Positions 8,501 to 16,520 are shown, counted from the first letter of the stretch. The stretch is 64,000 nt of DNA from [Clostridium] citroniae WAL-17108 (GCF_000233455.1 NZ_JH376420.1:396176-460175), one strand, 5' to 3'. The notes: a model not told the origin generated them from the letters alone. Program-made: numbers and translations.

Positions 8501-9099
8501 ATGGCATCCATATCAACCATATCCTTCAGTTCATCATAATCCCAGGTCTCGATCTTCTGGATCTCGTGGGATGTACGGAAACCGTCAAAGAAGTTGATAA
8601 AAGGAACTTTGCCCTTGATAGCTGCCATATGGGCTACTACAGTCAGGTCCATAACTTCCTGTACACTGGACTCGCACAGCATAGCACAGCCTGTCTGACG
8701 ACATGCGTAAACATCGGAGTGGTCACCGAAAATAGATAATGCATGGGTTGCAAGTGCACGGGCGGAAACCTGAATCACGCCTGGAAGCTGCTCACCAGCA
8801 ATTTTGTAAAGGTTTGGTATCATCAACAACAGACCCTGTGACGCTGTGTAGGTAGTTGTCAGCGCACCTGCTGCCAGAGCGCCATGTACAGAACCTGCTG
8901 CACCAGCCTCAGACTGCATCTCTGTAATCTGCACTTCACGACCGAAGATATTGGTTCTTCCGTCTGTGGCCCATTCATCTGTGGCTTCTGCCATAGGTGA
9001 GGATGGGGTAATTGGGAAAATAGCCGCAACATCGGTAAATGCATAGGAAGCATGAGCCGCTGCGTGGTTACCATCCATGGTTTTCATTTTTCTTGCCAT
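5563..9099 (-). CDS. nifJ: Pyruvate:ferredoxin (flavodoxin) oxidoreductase
   Basis: Oxidatively decarboxylates pyruvate to acetyl-CoA and CO2 while reducing ferredoxin, the central fermentative step in clostridia. The 1178 residues are the normal length of the fused homodimeric enzyme. In order: N-terminal domain I with ITPSSPMAE; the gamma and EKR regions; a two-cluster ferredoxin domain with IQCNFCSYVCPHA and CTGCGSCANVCPG near residues 690-760; a CAGCGETPY cluster ligand; and the thiamine diphosphate domain with GDGWAYDIGFGG and DTEVYSNTGGQ near residue 970. AGGAGG precedes the ATG. It is monocistronic, between its own promoter and terminator. Confidence 0.97.
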   Translation of the reverse strand: MARKMKTMDGNHAAAHASYAFTDVAAIFPITPSSPMAEATDEWATDGRTNIFGREVQITEMQSEAGAAGSVHGALAAGALTTTYTASQGLLLMIPNLYKIAGEQLPGVIQVSARALATHALSIFGDHSDVYACRQTGCAMLCESSVQEVMDLTVVAHMAAIKGKVPFINFFDGFRTSHEIQKIETWDYDELKDMVDMDAIDEFRKNALNPNHPCQRGSAQNPDIFFQAREACNPYYDALPAIVQEYMDKVNAKIGTDYKLFNYYGAPDAERVIISMGSVNDTIEETIDYMAKQGQKVGVVKVRLYRPFCAQALIDAIPDTVKVISVLDRTKEPGALGEPLYLDVVAALKGTKFDQVKILTGRYGLGSKDTTPAQIVAVYENTTKSPFTVGIVDDVTNLSLELGAPLVTTPEGTTNCKFWGLGADGTVGANKNSIKIIGDNTDMYAQAYFDYDSKKSGGVTMSHLRFGHTPIKSTYLIRKADFVACHNPAYVRKYNMVQELVDGGTFLLNCPWDKEGLEKHLPGQVKKFIADHNINFYTIDGVKIGIETGMGPTRINTILQSAFFELTGIIPAEKANELMKAAAKATYGRKGEDVVMKNWAAIDAGAKGVHKVEVPESWKNCEDEGLDYAVVSHGRKDVVDFVNNIQSKVNAQEGNNLPVSAFVDYSDGSTPSGSSAYEKRGIAVKVPTWVPENCIQCNFCSYVCPHAVIRPVAMTADEAAKAPADMKMKDMTGMPGYKFAMTISPLDCTGCGSCANVCPGMKGNKALEMKSLEENLGEAAAFDFGQSLPVKEEVLAKFKENTVKGSQFKQPLLEFSGACAGCGETPYAKLITQLFGDRMYIANATGCSSIWGNSSPSTPYTVNSRGQGPAWDNSLFEDNAEFGYGMLLAQNAIRDGLKAKVEEVMASEQASDEVKAACKEYLDTFGIGALNGSASDKLVAALDGIDCPTCKDIVKNKDFLAKKSQWVFGGDGWAYDIGFGGVDHVLASGKDINIMVYDTEVYSNTGGQSSKATKTGAVAQFAAGGKDTKKKDLAGIAMSYGYVYVAQICMGADMAQTVKAIAEAEAYPGPSLIIAYAPCINHGIKKGMDKAQTEEKLAVECGYWNNFRYNPAAEKKFSLDSKPPKMDNYQEFLKGEVRYLSLTMKNPERAAELFARNEAEAKERYAYLEKLVTLYGND

Positions 9100-9198
9100 T
9101 TTGATTTCCTCCTACAAATAGTGAATATGTATATGTAATGGTATACATGTGAGTCCGCCTCCGGGGCATAAAACCCTATGCAGACTGACCTGTCTACT

Positions 9199-9226
9199 AT
9201 TATAGCAATTATTTAACAAATTGCAA
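9199..9226 (-). promoter_or_regulatory. nifJ promoter with a possible Rex half-site
   Basis: On the minus strand TTGCAA, 16 bases, TATAAT, leaving a leader of roughly 95 bases. The spacer contains TTGTTAA, one half of the Rex redox-repressor site (TTGTTAAnnnnTTAACAA); the other half is poorly conserved, so Rex control is only a suggestion. Confidence 0.55.
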
Positions 9227-9415
9227 ATGCTTAATCGCAATTACTCCAAAAAATACAATATATATCATTAAAAAATTATAAACTCCCACAAAAAAGAAAG
9301 GGCTGCTGTTTGCGTGTCAATACTCGGCATGATCCTTCTATAAGCTGTCTTAATGACAGCTGGGGGGGAGGAATAAATCAGGCTTTCCAACAGGCTGAAA
9401 GCGGCCCCGTCCTTC

Positions 9416-9553
9416 TCATCCGGGTTCTCGGGCCCCTCCATCTCTGATTTCCGAACAGGAGATGTTCTTCTTGCGGATCCGTTCTAATGGCTTCGAGCCC
9501 GTGCTCAAGGATTCGGGAATCACTTTCTTTTGATTTTCATTTTCTTTTTTCAT
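9416..9553 (-). CDS. Possible 45-residue ORF in the nifJ-vanW intergenic region
   Basis: A short ATG frame giving a polar, Lys/Glu-rich start (MKKENENQKK) and a KPLERIRKKNIS segment. GGAGGGG lies upstream but at about 14 bases, which is long. I do not recognise it. The surrounding 9227-9593 stretch has no other gene; it includes a GACAGC/GCTGTC inverted repeat near 9345 and a GGGGGGGAGG run at 9362. Confidence 0.2.
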   Translation of the reverse strand: MKKENENQKKVIPESLSTGSKPLERIRKKNISCSEIRDGGAREPG

Positions 9554-9593
9554 AAATTGTTTATTCCCCTCCACTTATTTGGGCGCCGAACCA

Positions 9594-9625
9594 AAGAAAA
9601 AGGAACCAAAAATACGGTTCCTCTT
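9594..9625 (-). terminator. Terminator of the VanW-family gene
   Basis: Arms AGGAACC/GGTTCCT with TTTTTCTTT after it on the minus strand, about 35 bases beyond the stop codon. Confidence 0.75.
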
Positions 9626-9655
9626 TCTCATAGACACTATTTGTTAAATTTTAAA

Positions 9656-11500
9656 TTATTCCTGTTTCAGGGGAGCAACGATCACCGCATTGTCGCCTCC
9701 CGGTCCGGCGGAACCGCTGCTCTCTGTCCCTGGCGCGGATGGTGCCGGGGATGAGGGTGCTGTGGTCGGCGCCGCCGTAGGTGCCGCGGTGGGATCCACT
9801 CCCGGTCCGTTCTCCTGCGGCGTGCTCTCAGCGGGCGGTACAACAACATTGTCGCCTGGAACATATCCGTCAGGCATTCCGTCCACGGTTGGGATCGCTG
9901 TATCTGCCGGCGGAGTGGTCTCCTCAGGTGCAAGCACCACGCCGGTGGTGTTGCGCAGGATAACGGGAGCATGGCCTTTGTATGTGGTCTTGTGGTCCAG
10001 TTCCCTGGACACTTCCTTGCCGTCCTTGTAGATCACCTTGTACGTCTCCCAGCGGCTGCCCATGGTACCGGCGCTCTTTTGAACCTCCACCCCCGGCTGG
10101 AGTGTCTGGTCCTCCTGGTAGGTGGGGGCCGGCGGATCCAGGTCCTCCACTTTTTTGGACTCCAGGTCCAGCTTCATTCCATCCTCCAGAATGGGGATGC
10201 CGTAAATGGAAACCGTCATCTTCTGGTCCCCATAACTGGCCCTGATGCCAATGGATGTGCTGGTGGTGTTCTTAAACCGGAAATCCGGCTGTTCCCAGCT
10301 CACGGTTGCATCCTGTCCCGGTGTAATGTAGTTGGGTTCAAAGGTATGGGAGCGCCTGAAGGAAATGCTCTCCTCCCCAAGTCCGGAGCGGTATACCGCA
10401 TTGTACAGTGTGGTGGAAACCTGGCACACGCCGCCGCCGATCTCCTGGACTACTTCCCCGTTATTATAGGCAGCGGCCCCTTTATAGCCCTTTGCCTCTG
10501 TTCTTTGTCCCACTGCGCTGTTAAAGGAAAACTCCTCCCCCGGATGGACTACGGTCCCGTTCAGGGCTTCCGCCGCCAGCCTGATGTTGGTGTTGCGGTT
10601 CTTATTGGCCGTTGTCTTAGTGGTAAATGTACTAATGGTCTTATATTTTTCCTTTGCCGCAGCGGCACTGATATCAGGTGTGGTCTCACTCCCCGTGGCC
10701 TTGATGGCAGCATCAAACTTCTTATCCTTCATTGCCTGGACAATATCCTGTGCCAGCTGTTCCTGGTTAATGGAGAATCCGTTCTCCTCTCCCTTAAACA
10801 CAAATTCGCCTTTTTCCTTGTCAAAGGAATCAATGGAGCCGTTCTTTGCTTTCTTATCCCACTTGGCTGCGCAGGCGGCTGCTTCCTTGGCGGCTGCCTC
10901 TTCCATCCCATCCATATCAAGGGTATAGCTTTCCTCCGGCTCCCCGCCATATATCTCTTCCAGAAGTGCGTCTACTTTTTCAGCCACCAGGTCTGTCACA
11001 TCATAGGTGCTGTCACCGTATGTAACCGTCATGCTCCATGCATATTCTTTTAAGATCGCATTTCTCGCCTGGTTCCTGGACATGCCGGTGATGGTAATGC
11101 CGTCCACCTTTACTTCCTTCGTGATCTCGGTTTCCGTAGGAGCCGCCGTGCTGGTCTCATCCGGATTTCCCATCCTGCCCTTTGCCTTCAGCACCAGGGC
11201 TATACATGTGATGAGAACAAGGAGCACCACTCCAATGGCTGCTATCTTCTTATAATCAGGTCCCTTCTTTCTTCTGTGGGCACTGTTTCTCCTGGCATTC
11301 TGAGCCGCGTTCATCCTGCCGGCCTGTCCTGAGCGGTAGGAGGATGAACCGCGGGAACTTCCGCCCCCTGAACTGCTCCTGCCTGTATTTCTAGCGGAGT
11401 GTCCTCCGGTACTTCTATTATTATTAACCTTTCCCCGGCTTCTGCCAGGGTTGGAGGTTCTGCGTTCTCGGTTATTCTCTAATTGATTCATCTTATTCAC
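9656..11500 (-). CDS. VanW-family protein with G5 domain, membrane-anchored
   Basis: 614 residues. A basic, Ser/Gly/Asn/Arg-rich cytoplasmic head (1-83) precedes one membrane helix at about 86-107. The extracytoplasmic part has peptidoglycan-binding-like segments, then the VanW domain (VVHPGEEFSFNSAVGQ, EIGGGVCQVSTTLYNA, RRSHTFEPNYI), a G5-type domain (about 460-515, YKDGKEVSRELDHKTTYKG), and a Pro/Ala/Thr tail ending in APLKQE. These proteins act at the Gram-positive cell wall; their exact role is not known. It is divergent from the PHP gene and has its own terminator. Confidence 0.88.
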   Translation of the reverse strand: MNKMNQLENNRERRTSNPGRSRGKVNNNRSTGGHSARNTGRSSSGGGSSRGSSSYRSGQAGRMNAAQNARRNSAHRRKKGPDYKKIAAIGVVLLVLITCIALVLKAKGRMGNPDETSTAAPTETEITKEVKVDGITITGMSRNQARNAILKEYAWSMTVTYGDSTYDVTDLVAEKVDALLEEIYGGEPEESYTLDMDGMEEAAAKEAAACAAKWDKKAKNGSIDSFDKEKGEFVFKGEENGFSINQEQLAQDIVQAMKDKKFDAAIKATGSETTPDISAAAAKEKYKTISTFTTKTTANKNRNTNIRLAAEALNGTVVHPGEEFSFNSAVGQRTEAKGYKGAAAYNNGEVVQEIGGGVCQVSTTLYNAVYRSGLGEESISFRRSHTFEPNYITPGQDATVSWEQPDFRFKNTTSTSIGIRASYGDQKMTVSIYGIPILEDGMKLDLESKKVEDLDPPAPTYQEDQTLQPGVEVQKSAGTMGSRWETYKVIYKDGKEVSRELDHKTTYKGHAPVILRNTTGVVLAPEETTPPADTAIPTVDGMPDGYVPGDNVVVPPAESTPQENGPGVDPTAAPTAAPTTAPSSPAPSAPGTESSGSAGPGGDNAVIVAPLKQE

Positions 11501-11677
11501 CTGTCATTTCCGTCCATCAAAATATTCACAGATTGTAGTATAACATACTTTATGTAAAATGGAACCGTCTTTTTTGTTTTTTTTCCGCCAATTTTACTTA
11601 TTGTGAAATTCATGTTACTATATATAAAGCAAGTATTATCAAGATGTTAAAAATTGGTTACATTTGGAGGTTTTACC

Positions 11678-12523
11678 ATGGGATTTGTGGATCTGCACGT
11701 TCATTCAAACGCATCTGACGGCACCTTCTCACCGTCTGAGGTGGTCAGGCTGGCTGCCCGGACCGGACTGGACGCAATTGCGCTGACCGATCACGACACC
11801 ACCGCCGGAATTGCCGAAGCATCCCGGGCCGGCGTCCAATATGGTGTGGAGGTCGTCCCCGGCATCGAGGTATCCAGTTCCTACCAGGGACGTGAGATCC
11901 ATATCCTCGGATTCTTTGTCCATCCGGAAGATCCCGCACTGGAACACGTCCTGGAACAGTTCCGCGAACGCAGGGATGAACGGAACAGGAAAATGCTCCG
12001 GCGTTTTGCTGCGGACGGCATCATTCTTACCAATGAGGAACTGTGCGCCGGCAACCCCAACACGGTCATAACCAGGGCACATGTGGCCAGAGCGCTTCTG
12101 GCCCGGGGACTTGCCTCCTCCATGGACCAGGTATTTAAAAAATACCTTCAGTATGACGGGCGGTATTGTCCTCCCAAAGCTTATCTGTCTCCCGGCAAGG
12201 TTATGGATGCACTGCTGTCGGGAGGAGCATTTGTGGCCCTGGCCCATCCCTTCCAGTACAAACTGGGAGACAAGGGTACGCAGGAGCTGACCGCGTTCCT
12301 GGCCGGTATGGGCATGAAGGGGCTGGAAGTATACCACTCCTCCCACAACCGCCTGGAAAGCATGAAACTTCAGGCCATGGCTTCCGCTTACGGGCTGCTT
12401 TCCACAGGAGGCTCGGACTTTCACGGCAGCAATAAGCCGGATATCGCCATCGGCTGGGGCAGAGGCGGATTAAAAGTGTCCTCCCTGCTGTTAGATGATA
12501 TAAAAAAAGCCCGCCAATCCTAG
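11678..12523 (+). CDS. PHP-domain phosphoesterase (RNase AM/YciV-like)
   Basis: 281 residues of a single PHP domain, a metal-dependent phosphoesterase. The metal motifs are visible in order: DLHVHSNASDG at residue 5, LTDHDT near 35, EVSS, LAHPFQY near 190 and GSDFHG near 245. The length and the inserted helical lid (EQFRERRDERNRKML) match the 3',5'-nucleoside bisphosphate phosphatase/5'-3' exonuclease group. GGAGG lies 8 bases before the ATG at 11678; an earlier in-frame ATG at 11654 would place that site inside the gene. The substrate is assigned from the family only. Confidence 0.85.
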   Translation: MGFVDLHVHSNASDGTFSPSEVVRLAARTGLDAIALTDHDTTAGIAEASRAGVQYGVEVVPGIEVSSSYQGREIHILGFFVHPEDPALEHVLEQFRERRDERNRKMLRRFAADGIILTNEELCAGNPNTVITRAHVARALLARGLASSMDQVFKKYLQYDGRYCPPKAYLSPGKVMDALLSGGAFVALAHPFQYKLGDKGTQELTAFLAGMGMKGLEVYHSSHNRLESMKLQAMASAYGLLSTGGSDFHGSNKPDIAIGWGRGGLKVSSLLLDDIKKARQS

Positions 12524-12544
12524 TTTTTTTATCTAATATTGTAA

Positions 12545-12573
12545 TTGTGCAGGGGTTGATATTTTGATATAAT
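12545..12573 (+). promoter_or_regulatory. Possible promoter of the HPr-like small gene
   Basis: TATAAT at 12568-12573 with TTGTGC 17 bases upstream. The leader then contains a small hairpin at 12599-12618 (CTTTTCCA/TTGGAAAAG) just before the ribosome site. Confidence 0.45.
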
Positions 12574-12641
12574 CATATATGTTAAAAGATTAACCAGGCT
12601 TTTCCAGATTTGGAAAAGTACTACAAACAGGAGGAATTGCC

Positions 12642-12878
12642 GTGAAGATCCAGAACATAACTGATGTAGAGAAGTTTTTTGAAGTGGTAGACCAGTGCAA
12701 GGGAACCGTGGAACTTGTGTCTCCGGAAGGCGACCGTATCAACCTGAAGTCAAAACTGGCCCAGTATCTGTCAATGGCTACAATCTTCTCCAACGGATAT
12801 ATCAAAGAATTAGACTTGATCGCACACGAAAAAGAGGACATCGAACGTTTAATCAAATATATGTACCAGGGAGAATAA
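12642..12878 (+). CDS. Small conserved protein resembling the HPr fold
   Basis: 78 residues from a GTG start 8 bases after AGGAGG. It is typical of short conserved Lachnospiraceae proteins that databases often mislabel. By eye the stretch from TVELVSPEGDRINLKSKL to ERLIKYM follows the second half of the phosphocarrier HPr (strand, NLKS helix, strand, final helix), but the HPr active-site histidine region is absent. It would therefore not be a working phosphocarrier. The fold assignment is inference; the gene itself is well supported by its start signal and a strong terminator. Confidence 0.7.
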   Translation: MKIQNITDVEKFFEVVDQCKGTVELVSPEGDRINLKSKLAQYLSMATIFSNGYIKELDLIAHEKEDIERLIKYMYQGE

Positions 12879-12890
12879 GGTTTTGATCCA

Positions 12891-12926
12891 GACAGCCCGG
12901 AACTTGAGAACAGTTCCGGGCTGTCT
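12891..12926 (+). terminator. Bidirectional terminator
   Basis: Perfect 14-bp arms (GACAGCCCGGAACT and complement) with a seven-base loop, between the HPr-like gene and the convergent GNAT gene. Confidence 0.8.
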
Positions 12927-12941
12927 GTCATTTATGCTGCT

Positions 12942-13442
12942 TTACCTGTCCCGGGGCCATGATCTTAAATTCTCACCCAAGGCATCTTTAACCATTCGAT
13001 AAAATGTTCCCTTTCCAATCGGCGTTGACTGTTCAAAGGGCATTCCGTCCATTTGAAACCCTGCTTTTTCGTAACAGCGGACCGCCCGTTGGTTCCATGT
13101 CCTGACTTCTAAGCACAACGGCTTACCAGGATAGAGTGTTTGGGAAATTTCAGCGGCCAGCATAAGAATTTCCTCTCCATATCCCCGTCCGCATATCTTT
13201 GGATCAATTCCTATTCCTATGGATACTTCCTTTTCTTTCTCTAAAATGCTCGTGAATCCGATCAAACGGTCCCCGTCACAGTATGTATAGTAATTTTGTA
13301 CCCTCTCCGGATTTCCGAAGGCGGTCCTTTGTTCTTTTTGTTCCCGGTATGGCGGCATATTATATAATCCGTATTCGCCTTCGTATTTCCAATTGCTAAT
13401 GATCTCTTTTTCCCTTTCATCCATCAGATGATATTTAAGCAT
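12942..13442 (-). CDS. GNAT-family N-acetyltransferase
   Basis: 166 residues with the acetyl-CoA binding fold: IGIGIDPKICGRGYGEEIL (the RGxG-type pyrophosphate loop) near residue 75-93, and the closing LEVRTWNQRAVRCYEKAGFQ near 110-130. The substrate cannot be told from sequence. The start at 13442 has AAGGAGGA upstream. It is convergent with the HPr-like gene and preceded by a second hairpin that reuses the same stem sequence. Confidence 0.85.
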   Translation of the reverse strand: MLKYHLMDEREKEIISNWKYEGEYGLYNMPPYREQKEQRTAFGNPERVQNYYTYCDGDRLIGFTSILEKEKEVSIGIGIDPKICGRGYGEEILMLAAEISQTLYPGKPLCLEVRTWNQRAVRCYEKAGFQMDGMPFEQSTPIGKGTFYRMVKDALGENLRSWPRDR

Positions 13443-13524
13443 AATGCTGCGTCCTCCTTAAACCTGCAAATGGCAGCCATCAAAACCGCCTCCGCAAATT
13501 TCGATTTCCTCCTGTAAGCCGCAC

Positions 13525-13557
13525 AGCCCGGAACTCATGGCAAGTCCGGGCTGTTTT
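13525..13557 (+). terminator. Terminator-like hairpin with T-run on the plus strand
   Basis: Arms ACAGCCCGGA/TCCGGGCTGT followed by TTTTTG on the plus strand. Both flanking genes run on the minus strand, so the T-run points against them. The stem nearly repeats the terminator at 12891-12926. Confidence 0.5.
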
Positions 13558-13563
13558 TGTTAT

Positions 13564-14828
13564 TTATTTCTTCTTCCGGCTGGTTCCTGACACGTTTCCG
13601 GCTGTCCCCGTGGGTGGAGCCATCCCCTTGGCACCAGGTTTTCCCGAATCCAGGACTGACTGCGTTTCGGCCCGGGCAGTCTGAGGCCCGGCCTGTCCAT
13701 ACCCACGTTCCCTCTTACGTATCTCCCTCACATTCACCTCATCCCTTAACAAGGCATATAGGACGGAACACAGAGGGATGAATATGAGCATTCCCACGAT
13801 CCCCATCATGCTGCCGCCCAGGGTCACTGCCACCAGCACCCAGATAGAGGGAAGCCCAACGGAATTGCCCACCACATAGGGATAGATCAGATTGCCTTCA
13901 ATCTGCTGGAGCACAAAAAAGGTAATGGTAAAAATAAGGGCGTCCATGGGATCCACCATCAGCATCAGGAACACTCCCACTCCCAGCCCCACAAAGGCAC
14001 CGAATATGGGGATCAGGGCTGTAAATGCAATGAGCACCCCGATCAGCAGCGCGTAGGGAAGTCGCAGCAGGCTCAGCGCGATAAAGAACATGGTTCCCAG
14101 GATCACTGCTTCCACACACTGCCCGGTCAGGAAACTGGAAAAGGTCCGCTCGGTCAGGGCAGTGATCTCCACTACCCGTTTTGTCACAGCCTCAGGCAGG
14201 AACGCATTCAGCAATTTTTTCACCTGACGTCCCAGGGTTTCCTTTTGTAGAAGGATGTAGATGGCAAAAATGAATCCGATCAAAAAGGTGGATACCCCGC
14301 TCACAATGGAGATGGCCGCTGAAAAGGTGGTGTTCAGCATGGTGCCTGCACCGCTTTTTAAAAATGCCACCATGTCCTGCAGTATCTGCTGCCAGTCGAT
14401 CTCCACATTGTTTAAATATTCCAGCATCTGCGGGTAGCTTGCAAACAGACGCTCAGCTTCGGCCTGCACCCCTGCAAAGAAAAGAGGCACGCTGCTCTGA
14501 AGGTTTAAAAATGTCTTGACCAACTGCGGCGTCACAACAAAGGTAACCAGAAACAGGATGCCCGCCACCAGAAATATGGTCATCACCAGACTCAGCGGGC
14601 GTCTTAGTTTACTATTTTTTCCAAATATTGTCATGTGACGTTCTATGTTGCGCATGGGCACATTTAAGATAAATGCAATGGCTGCCCCCAGTATAAACGG
14701 CCATGTAATGTGAAACAGAGCTGCCGCCACATCAAACAGCCGCCTGTAATTGACCCCTGCCACCACCACGACCACGGTGAACAGGATCAGTCCTCTGATT
14801 TTTTTAATGTATCCCGATTTAGTTCCAT
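13564..14828 (-). CDS. AI-2E-family transporter, apparent frameshift near the start
   Basis: A multi-helix membrane protein of the AI-2E/PurR-permease family with the usual eight helices; the conserved segments WPFILGAAIAFILNVPMRN at the N-terminus, IPIFGAFVGLGVG and LQQIEGNLIYPYVVG near the C-terminus are present. The intact frame is open from about 14811 but has no good start. An ATG at 14828 with AAAGGA upstream opens MELNRDTLKK, then stops after 13 codons. Adding one A to the A7 run at 14799-14805 (minus strand) joins it to IRGLILFTVV, the usual N-terminus. It lies 17 bases after the AlaX-type gene, probably in one operon. Confidence 0.8.
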
Positions 14829-14845
14829 ATTATCATCCTTTATTT

Positions 14846-16039
14846 TCACTGGGCGCCTGTTTCCATTAACAGGGCGCTCTCTTCCAGGAACACCTTTGTC
14901 ACAGACTGCCTGTCCGCCCGAAAGGTTCCCTGGGACATGAGGGCGCTTCCGCCGCCCCGGCCGTTCAGCCGCCGGTTCATAGCCTTGCTCAGGGCACGCA
15001 TATCACAGCAGCCGCTTCCCAGGGCATACTGATATTCCTCATTTCCATTGCCGGGGGAGCAGACCATTACAATGCTTCCCCTTTTCCTCTCATATAAAAG
15101 GGTGGACAGCTGGCGTATCTGCACCATATTCAGTCCCTCCTCAAATAAAGCCAAGGGCGCTTCTCTCTCCGGGTACTGCTCTGTCCTGAGGGAAAAGATC
15201 TGTCCGTACAGGCGGCCCATGAGCATTTCCCTGTCCTGCAGATCGTTCTTAAGCTTTTCCACTGCCTCCGGCACCAGGTCAAGTCTGGCTGAGAGAAGGT
15301 TGGAAAGCCTGATCTCATCCTTCAGCCTGTCCCTGTAATCCAGAAGGGCCCTGCGGCCGCAGAGCAGAAAAATGCGGACGCCGCCTTTGTAGTGGATCAT
15401 GCTCCTTATCTTAATGATGCCCACTTCTCCTGTATTTTCTACATGTGTTCCGCAGCAAGCGCACATATCCGCATCCGGTATTTCCACGATCCGCACCAGT
15501 CCGGTCAGTTCCTTCTTGCTTCTGTAATCCAAGGAATCCAGTTCCTCCTTGTCAGGATACAGAACCTTTACCGGGACATTGTCATACACTGCCTGGTTGG
15601 CTTCATTCTCCAGCTGATCCAGCTGTTCCGGAGTGATGGGGCCGTTAAAATCCACGGTCACTTCCTCCGACCCCATATGGAACCCTACATTATCATATCC
15701 AAACCGCCTGTGGACCAGCCCGGACAGGATGTGCTCCCCTGTGTGCTGCTGCATGTTGTCATACCGCTTCTGCCAGTCAATGATGCCCTCTGCCAGTGTT
15801 CCCGGTTCCAGGGGCGCTGCCAGCTCATGAATGATCACATCCCCCCTTTCATGCACGGAAAGCACGGCAACCCCGTTCAGCGTTCCTGTGTCAAAGGGCT
15901 GTCCTCCTCCCTCGGGATAAAAGCCTGTCTGATTGAGAACAGCCAGCCAGGTGCCTTTCCCGCTTTCCTCACACTGTTCTATGGTACACATAAAAGACTT
16001 CACATAGGGAGTCTGGTAATATAATCTGCTCTTATCCAT
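14846..16039 (-). CDS. Alanyl-tRNA editing protein, AlaX long form with DHHA1 domain
   Basis: Removes wrongly attached serine or glycine from tRNA-Ala in trans. The 397 residues cover a tRNA-synthetase class II second additional domain with zinc motif HTGEHIL (about residue 98) and CACCGTH (about 190), an N-terminal barrel with FYPEGGGQPFD, a helical linker, and a C-terminal DHHA1-type domain (RRLNGRGGGSALMSQGTF). This matches AlaX-L/AlaRS-like editing factors. It is followed 17 bases later by the AI-2E transporter. Whether it edits tRNA-Ala in this organism is family inference. Confidence 0.88.
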   Translation of the reverse strand: MDKSRLYYQTPYVKSFMCTIEQCEESGKGTWLAVLNQTGFYPEGGGQPFDTGTLNGVAVLSVHERGDVIIHELAAPLEPGTLAEGIIDWQKRYDNMQQHTGEHILSGLVHRRFGYDNVGFHMGSEEVTVDFNGPITPEQLDQLENEANQAVYDNVPVKVLYPDKEELDSLDYRSKKELTGLVRIVEIPDADMCACCGTHVENTGEVGIIKIRSMIHYKGGVRIFLLCGRRALLDYRDRLKDEIRLSNLLSARLDLVPEAVEKLKNDLQDREMLMGRLYGQIFSLRTEQYPEREAPLALFEEGLNMVQIRQLSTLLYERKRGSIVMVCSPGNGNEEYQYALGSGCCDMRALSKAMNRRLNGRGGGSALMSQGTFRADRQSVTKVFLEESALLMETGAQ

Positions 16040-16135
16040 CTTATAAGCCCCTTTTCTTTAATGCTTTCATGATTATACTATAGATTGGCTGGTTGTACCA
16101 TTTAAAAATTTATAAAAATATTTGAAAACCAGGAA

Positions 16136-16163
16136 ACATGAGCAAGCAGGGGTTCATATGATA
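16136..16163 (+). promoter_or_regulatory. Possible late mother-cell (sigma-K-like) promoter
   Basis: CATATGATA at 16155-16163 fits the sigma-K -10 consensus CATAnnnTA, and an AC dinucleotide lies 17 bases upstream at 16136. The match is short and could be chance; it would fit a spore-coat role for the cysteine-rich protein. Confidence 0.35.
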
Positions 16164-16196
16164 CAGTGTAATTAAACTTTATATGGAGGAACTAAC

Positions 16197-16451
16197 ATGA
16201 GTGATGTAGCAGCAACAAACTGCGGTTGTGACTGTGGATGTGGATGTGGAACAGGAGGAAACGGGTGCAACCTGATCTGGCTCATCCTGATTCTGTGCTG
16301 CTGTGGCGGAGGCGGCGGTGGATGCTTTGACCACAACAACTGCGGAGGCGGTTGTGGATGTGGTTGCGGAAGTGGAAGCGGCTGTGATTTTATTTGGATC
16401 ATCCTGCTTCTGTGCTGCTGTGGTGGCGGCGGTGGCGGCTTCTGCTGCTAA
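16197..16451 (+). CDS. High-cysteine, high-glycine small protein with two tandem units
   Basis: 84 residues, of which 20 are Cys and 27 are Gly by my count. The N-terminus MSDVAATNCGC is typical of the clostridial proteins labelled chorion class high-cysteine HCB protein 13. Two units repeat the same plan: a CGCGCG block, then (N/D)(L/F)IW(L/I)I(L)-type nine-residue hydrophobic stretch (25-33 and 64-72), then CCC and six glycines. The hydrophobic stretches are too short to cross a membrane. TGGAGGA precedes the ATG by 8 bases. Function is unknown; disulfide-linked coat assembly or metal binding are possible. A strong terminator follows. Confidence 0.8.
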   Translation: MSDVAATNCGCDCGCGCGTGGNGCNLIWLILILCCCGGGGGGCFDHNNCGGGCGCGCGSGSGCDFIWIILLLCCCGGGGGGFCC

Positions 16452-16486
16452 TTCCCACCTCTGAGAATCCTCTACAAAAGACAAAT

Positions 16487-16520
16487 AAAACAGGGAGTGG
16501 CTTCATCACTCCCTGTTTTT
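16487..16520. terminator. Bidirectional terminator
   Basis: Perfect arms AAAACAGGGAGTG/CACTCCCTGTTTT with T-runs on both strands, between the cysteine-rich gene and the convergent 50-residue gene. Confidence 0.85.

Noticed and set aside
9971-11053. 360-codon plus-strand frame opposite the VanW gene
   Set aside because: Shadow of a GC-rich, biased coding strand; no start signal and the VanW domains on the other strand are clear.
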